Positions 58,213 through 64,000 of a stretch of 64,000 nt of DNA are shown here, piece after piece. The position numbers were made by a program, and so were the translations under genes. How positions within the stretch are numbered: position 1 is the stretch's first letter; every line of letters starts with the position of its first letter. The stretch spans positions 82,766-146,765 of the forward strand of contig NQMI01000085.1 of the NCBI GenBank assembly GCA_002270565.1. Reading direction: 5' to 3'. The DNA comes from Stenocarpella maydis (taxonomy: Eukaryota > Ascomycota > Sordariomycetes > Diaporthales > Diaporthaceae). The notes beneath the pieces were generated by a model. The model searched no databases. It saw nothing but the letters and a program-made list of their open reading frames with translations, and had not been told where the DNA came from.

Positions 58213-58656
58213 TGTAATAATTAGAGGGTTTCTAAGTATATTAAATCTAAAATATTAAGTGTTTATATTTAGAATACATTATTAGGCGATTATTAAGCAA
58301 TATTACTAACTAATAATGATTACCAGCTATAAGGCTATTTAATATTAGGATTGAATACTTAAATTAATGACTGAAGAGTCTGTTCTATGAAAACTATTTA
58401 CTATAATGATGACTATATCCGTATATATATTCTGACTCTTTAGTGGCTTGATGGAATTAATGGTGATGCTGTCGACTAGGTGTCGCTTAATGGAATCAAT
58501 ATAGATCCCATTGATTTAGGTGGGTCCTTAACCTTAACCCTAATAAGGTGATGTTACTGATTGGATCAGGTGGGGCGTTCTTTTCGGGGGCCACTTCCCA
58601 ACCTGCAGGGTTGTCTTCTGCGGTAGTTAGCCGCTAATGCGTGTTGGCTCATAACA
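58213..58656 (-). repeat. 5' LTR of element B
   Basis: Minus-strand start TGTTATGAGCC, end AATTATTACA. Less damaged than its partner at several sites and more damaged at others, as expected for independent RIP. Confidence 0.85.
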
Positions 58657-58661
58657 CCCAA
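58657..58661. repeat. Target site duplication, right copy (CCCAA)
   Basis: Directly follows the 5' LTR of element B and equals 50747-50751. Confidence 0.8.
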
Positions 58662-61600
58662 TAAAGGATATTCATTCTGCTCCCCTATCCACTAGAGGTT
58701 CTCCCTCTAGGGGAAGGGAGTAGGATATAAATAAAGTAAGGGGGCTCTTATTAAAAAAAGGTCTACCTTAAGGATACTAATCTCCTTAGGAACCTGCCCC
58801 CACCCCATCTATGACCTCTAATCAAGAGCATTATACTCCTATACTACCCATTTAGGCGGCTTCTCAGCCTATTATACCTTTAATACCCTTTGGAAACACT
58901 ACCCTTTAAGCCTTACTATTTATGCTTTAGTTAACTCCATAATTTAATAGAACTAATATTATTAAAGTTATTAATTCAATAGAGACTATTGCCAACCAGT
59001 TCCAATATCCATTACACCAGGTACTTAGCTTATTCCTCCAGATTTATGCTACCTTAAGCCTAGTTAATAATATTCATATAATCACTACAGGAGAGCATAT
59101 TTATGTTAGTCAGAAGGGCCAGCTAATAGCCCACTATTAAATCCATAATGCTGCCTCTTATGCTAATCCATCCAAGGTAATTAATACTATCCGGAGGAAT
59201 TACCCTACTGAAGATCTGGAAGCCTGGAAACAATAGATTGCAACTTACAACCAGGTACTAGATTCCACTAACAACGGTCTAATCTCACCAACCTAGCCGT
59301 TCTATCAAATCTTACCATCAACCCTAAAGAAGATATTAGCCACCAGAAGCATATCCAATAAAAAGGCTAGAACCTATAACTAGAGAAATTACAAGACAGA
59401 ACTCCTTTCTCTAATTAATAAGGAACTAGAGTACTCCTATTAGGACAAGTATAATAATATAAGAGGGGCTAATCTTGCAACTCACTACCCCCCTCCTATT
59501 CAGCTTACAAAGGCACCTCACCCACAGCCTTAATCTGCCCCAAGGACTATGGAATCATCAGTATAAACCCCCTCTTGCTTTAATCAGCCAAAATACAAGA
59601 TTATCCAGAAGAGTATCCGGTTTAATAAAGACTCTTTAATAAATAACTTAATCTATAAGTTTGCCCAGATAGAGATTAAGTTTATAATTAAGAATAACCT
59701 TGCGGAAAGCCTGCAGCCTGTATTAAATAAACTTAATACAAATCAAGCATATATTAATAGGGTTCCCAGGTATAAGTAAAGCTAAGCTTGCTTAGGACTT
59801 AATAGCCCTAGTGCAATTACATCCTTAAACTCACTAGAAGCTAATTATAATCAGGAGGATAGTTTTACTAATAGATACTCTAAAGATTATAAGTGGAATA
59901 TATCTAAGCTAGCCTATTAATAGAATAGCAAAATCAGAAAGTGCTATAGATATAGCACTTCCTTTAATCATAGGGCCTACTAATGCTCCAAATTGCTAGA
60001 ACTCATTAAGCTCAGCCTAATCTGGTCTCCTAAGTAGGAAAGCAACTTGATATTCCTTAGCTCTTAAGAGGATATCTGCAAAGGCAGATCTAACCAGCTT
60101 AATCCTATAGCCCTAGCTTTTTATAGGGATATAGAATATTATAGTATTAAGAAGTTTACTAGAGGTCATCTGGAATTTTTACTTTTAAAAGGAAGAATAG
60201 ACTTATTTTATATTTAAAGATATTAGTCTCTAATTTCTAATTACCTCAAACTTAAGGGCAATATATCTCTTAGGGAACTAAAGAAGATTTAGGACCTTAA
60301 TTTAGGAACTAAAGTAAATTCCCTCTCTATAATATTAATTCTTACACTTAAACTAGTATTTATTAGTAATAAAACCTAATGTATGGAAACTTTATTGCCC
60401 TTAATTGCTATAAATGCTATTAAAAGGAAGAGAATAAATAAAGATAACCCTAATTAGGATATTAATAATATAATATTTAATACTAGGCTAGACTCAGAAT
60501 TAGTTATTAACTTTAATCTAAGATTATAGATAATTTCTAATAAAGAGGAGGTAGTGCTAGAAATGCAGCAAGGGACTTCCACTATAGCTGGGGAGGAGAA
60601 AAGTAAAATAAAGGGTAATCCAATTAGTCCGAGTAAGACTAAAAAATCAACTAAAGCTAAGCCCAAATAAGGACTCCTGATCCCCCAGACCCCTGAAGCT
60701 AAGGCTATAGATGCCATCCTTACTACCTCAATTAAAATACTAATGTCAGATATTCTCACGCTTAGCAAGACTAATGCTATTCTAATCAGAGAGCTCCTTG
60801 CTCATAGGAATAATACCTCTCTTAATGAGTGGCCTTTCAAGCTAGTCCCAGATAGGGATATACCTTAAGCCACAGGTCCAAGACTCAGTATAGTCTCTAC
60901 TTTATTTAAAATTAAATATAAGCAATACTCGAGCTCTAATCAGACACATATTATCAGATATAAGATAAATTTAATATCATCTTAAACTACTAATATAGTG
61001 AACTATAATTGCTATAGATCCGCCTACCTAAATATTAGGATTACTTTAAAAAACTATAAGATCCTCCCAGCCCTACTAAATATAGGTGCTAAAATAAATT
61101 TTCTTCCTTTATTTTATTACTACTAGAATAAGTTATCCTATACTTCACTCTAAGATATAAACTCTATAGTTTATAATAGAGCATTACTTATATTAATTAA
61201 AGTAACTAAGGAGTAAGTATATATTAGCTATAATAGGATAAGGGCTATTTTCTTTATTATAAATAATGAAATATATAATACTACTTATAATATCCTTTTC
61301 GCGATACCTTTCTTTTTAGATATAAATTTAACTTTTAAGTGATTAAGGGGGTTCCTTTTTGCATATATTACTCTTGATGGGTTGCGAGTAATGTGTGGGC
61401 TAGGGAGGAGGAACCAGAAGCTTTTCCAGGTGGCTGTTGCTAAAGGTATAATGGTTCCCTAAAAATACCTTTCTTAGAGGGTAATAATGGTCCTCCTTTA
61501 GCCAGACTTCTCTGATTAGAGGCAGGTTATAATTGGAGCCTTAATAGACCCTTTTAAAATTAACCTTAGGTTATCTTAGGATAATGATGTCCTTAGGAGC

Positions 61601-64000
61601 CTTTTAGATAAGGAAGTTAGAACCCTAGTGCTAAAATTTTTTACCTCCTTTCTCTATATCTATAGGCCTAATATCCTATTATATTACTCTAATTAGCAAT
61701 CTTTTATCCGGATGGGTGCACCCTAGAGACCTGTAACTTAATTCCAGCTGGACTAAGAAAAGGGGGCAACTGCTTTAGCTATTAGGACCCTATATAAAAG
61801 GGTAGGGGTAAAAGTCCACCCTATTAATAACTTTCCCTCTGATGGCACTGTTCTTAAGGGAACTGTGAATTGGAAGCCAAGCTATAAGGCTAGGATTAGG
61901 CATCTAATTAATGCTAATAGAGGAAGTAAATATGACTTATAGATTAGACCTAGATTCTCCTTTATTCCAAGGGGTTTATAATTAATAATAAAGCGCCTTT
62001 AGTATATTATTATAGGAAACTATAATGGGCTCTCTAATTAGGAAAATTTAATATTTATGCACCTCCTGAAGAATAAAGAAGAAGCTCTTATATAGGACTG
62101 GTCTTATATTCCCTAGATTAGTATAAATATTACCCCCCCTTAGTCCATTAAAACAGTTCCTTACCAAACATACTAGATGAAAACTATTAAGCTCCCCAGA
62201 GCATTAAGGGAAACTACTATTAAAATAGTAAGGGAGTAAGAAGCTAGGGGTATAATTAAAGAATCCTATACCCCCTACCAAAACCAATAGTTTCTTATTA
62301 AGAAGAAGGATAGTAGCTATTAGTTAATTAATAATATCTCTAAGGCCAATCGGGTTATAATTAAAGATACCTTTATTCCTTTAGCTACTAATAAGTTTGC
62401 TAAGGAGTTTGCAATATATTAGGTTCTATTGCTCTTAGACTTTTTCTTAGGGTATAATTAGATTAAGCTAAAAGAGAAAAGCCGCAATATTACCATCTTT
62501 ATAACTCCAATCAGGCCATTTCGATAGTATGGGCTGCCTATAGGAGCCATAAACTTAGTAGCATAGTTTATAAGATGCATAATTCACTTATTTTATAACC
62601 TAATTCTAATAGTCTGCTACCCATTTCTTAATAATATTATAATAAAAGGGCTAGAGTCCACCTATAATGATCAGGAGCTTAATAATCTTCCTGGGGTATA
62701 GAGGTATATTGCAGAGCATATTAAGAACCTTAATGATATGCTTTTTAATATAGAGCTTGCTAGTAGTATAATTAATACTGCTAAATTCAAATAGTATAAA
62801 AAGCAGGCTAATATTATAGGTTATATATATGGGACTCTAGGCTGCTCTCCTATAGATAAGAAAATCATTAAAATTAAGGAATAAGAGACCTATAAAAATG
62901 TTAGCTAGCTCCAATCATTTCTCAGCCTAATCAACTTTTATTAAATCTAGATGCCCTTTTACAGAATTATATTATATCCTTTTTTCAACCTACTAAAGAA
63001 GGGTACTTCGTTTATCTAGACTAAAAGCTGCTAGGAAGCTATAGACGCCCTTAAGTTAATAATTACTTCAAAACCCTACCTTATGAATATTGACTATAAT
63101 AGGGGAGAGATTATCCTTATAATTAATATAAGCCTGGATAGCTGGAGTGCCTGTCTAATATAGGTGAAAGATGGGGTTTATTATTCAGTCTGATACCAAA
63201 GTGGCTCATGGACTGCTGCTAAGAAGCTCTATAATGCAATGAAATGTGAGTATTAGGCTATACTCTATGCAATTAGATAGCTTTAATTCTATATATATAG
63301 AGTTTATTTTATCCTGAAGACCAACTTAAATATTCTTATTTAGTAATTAAAGGGGTTAACATTAGATATCCCTAGGGCCTATATTACTTAATGGCTGGCT
63401 AAAATTAGGATATATGACTTTATAGTTAGGTATATTAAAGGGGTTAATAATTTAATTGCTAACTCGCTCTCAAGAAAACCTCTGGGTCCTTTAGATAAGG
63501 TAAATAAATAAATTAAAGGGGATATTAAAAAATGGTGTAATACTTCTCTTAATCCTATAATAGCTCCAATACCTTCTGATTAGATGCTGTTACTTGAAGG
63601 CAGTTGTTAGTAGTTAAAGGAATTAAGGGAGATTGTAGATTACCTCTACTGCGATATTCTATCTGGTTACCTCTCTAATTAGCAATAGAAGGCTTTTAAG
63701 AAGAAGGCTCTTACCTTTTTCCTTTGGGAAGGAGTGCTCTAATAGGAACCCAAGAAGGACCTCCCTAGAAGGAGAATTATAAATAACCCTAATCTAAGAA
63801 AAAGAATTATCAAAAATACTTATACTTCCCTTAATTATAAAAGGAGAGATGCTACCTACTACTGGATTAGAGCGATATACTACTAGAAAGGGATATATAT
63901 AGATATTAAAAAATAATTACTGGATATCCTAGATATAATAAATAGAATACCAGAATCTATAATGATGAGGTAATACCCACCACCCTAGGGATTCCGTTTT
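58662..64000 (+). mobile_element. Ty3/Gypsy element C, leader end plus gag-pol (continues past the window)
   Basis: Sequence resumes here after element B. An ATG at 58811 opens a Pro/Gln-rich gag reading (MTSNQEHYTPILP, then stops). The zinc-knuckle position is at 59,940-60,000 (CYRYSTSFNHRAY). A protease motif near 61,070-61,100 has lost its Asp (NIGAKINF). Reverse transcriptase spans about 62,150-62,700 (LINNISKANRVIIKDTFIPL; catalytic box reads FLNNI), RNase H about 63,060-63,470, and the integrase zinc region begins near 63,780. It differs from A and B in LTR and RT wording, so it is a separate family. All frames are broken by stops. The 3' LTR is not in the window. The minus-strand frame 60454-60768 is an antisense shadow. 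Confidence 0.75.

Larger units (their letters stand above)
50752..58656 (-). mobile_element. Complete Ty3/Gypsy LTR retrotransposon, element B (RIP-inactivated)
   Basis: 7,905 bp on the minus strand with two 444 bp LTRs (58213-58656 as 5', 50752-51195 as 3') and a perfect CCCAA target duplication. The internal order read on the minus strand is gag, protease, reverse transcriptase, RNase H and integrase. All frames are broken by stops. The LTRs show no indel against each other but many C/T and G/A differences, so damage followed insertion. It is inserted in element C. Confidence 0.88.

Noticed and set aside
60454..60768. 104-codon minus-strand frame in element C
   Set aside because: Lies opposite the gag-pol region of C, is hydrophobic by AT composition, and has no homologous layout to the antisense ORF of B.

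Overview
This window comes from the nuclear genome of a filamentous ascomycete (Pezizomycotina, probably Sordariomycetes). Its genes have short GT-AG introns of 50-190 bp with CTAAC/CTGAC-type branch sites, GC-rich third codon positions and pyrimidine-rich leaders. The flanks are AT-rich retrotransposon graveyards carrying C-to-T/G-to-A damage of the repeat-induced point mutation (RIP) type. The species cannot be named from the sequence alone.

Layout: (1) 1 to about 8,400 is AT-rich and built of broken LTR retrotransposons. At least four LTR-like families occur, including a nearly identical 323 bp inverted pair at 1-323 and 7322-7644. (2) About 8,400 to 42,830 is a GC-rich island with nine supported protein genes, in order: a four-TM fungal membrane protein (+), UMP-CMP kinase (+), eIF3m (-), a Chk2/PRD-4 type checkpoint kinase (+), a BAR-PH-ArfGAP-ankyrin protein (-), a Munc13/Git1-like C2 protein (+), inorganic pyrophosphatase (+), mitochondrial ribosomal protein mL53 (-) and a Sec20-type SNARE (+). 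A 3.8 kb gene-free stretch separates these from a tenth gene, a phenol 2-monooxygenase-like flavoprotein (+) next to the right-hand AT border. (3) About 42,830 to 64,000 is again AT-rich. It holds three nested Ty3/Gypsy elements: A is interrupted by C, and C is interrupted by complete element B, which has 444 bp LTRs and a perfect 5 bp target duplication.

Most island genes are conserved housekeeping functions: nucleotide metabolism, translation initiation, DNA-damage signalling, vesicle traffic (ArfGAP, Munc13-like, Sec20), pyrophosphate hydrolysis and the mitoribosome. They are not an operon or a metabolic cluster. The flavoprotein is the only obviously accessory enzyme.

I found no clear new defence or biosynthetic system. 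The most interesting items are the nested stack with its dated order, a decayed zinc-cluster plus coiled-coil ORF antisense to the Gypsy pol genes (two copies), the inverted LTR-like pair, two apparent one-base frameshifts in the Munc13-like gene, and assembly duplications beside N positions. Exon boundaries were inferred by reading splice sites and protein continuity by eye; no alignment or transcript data were available.
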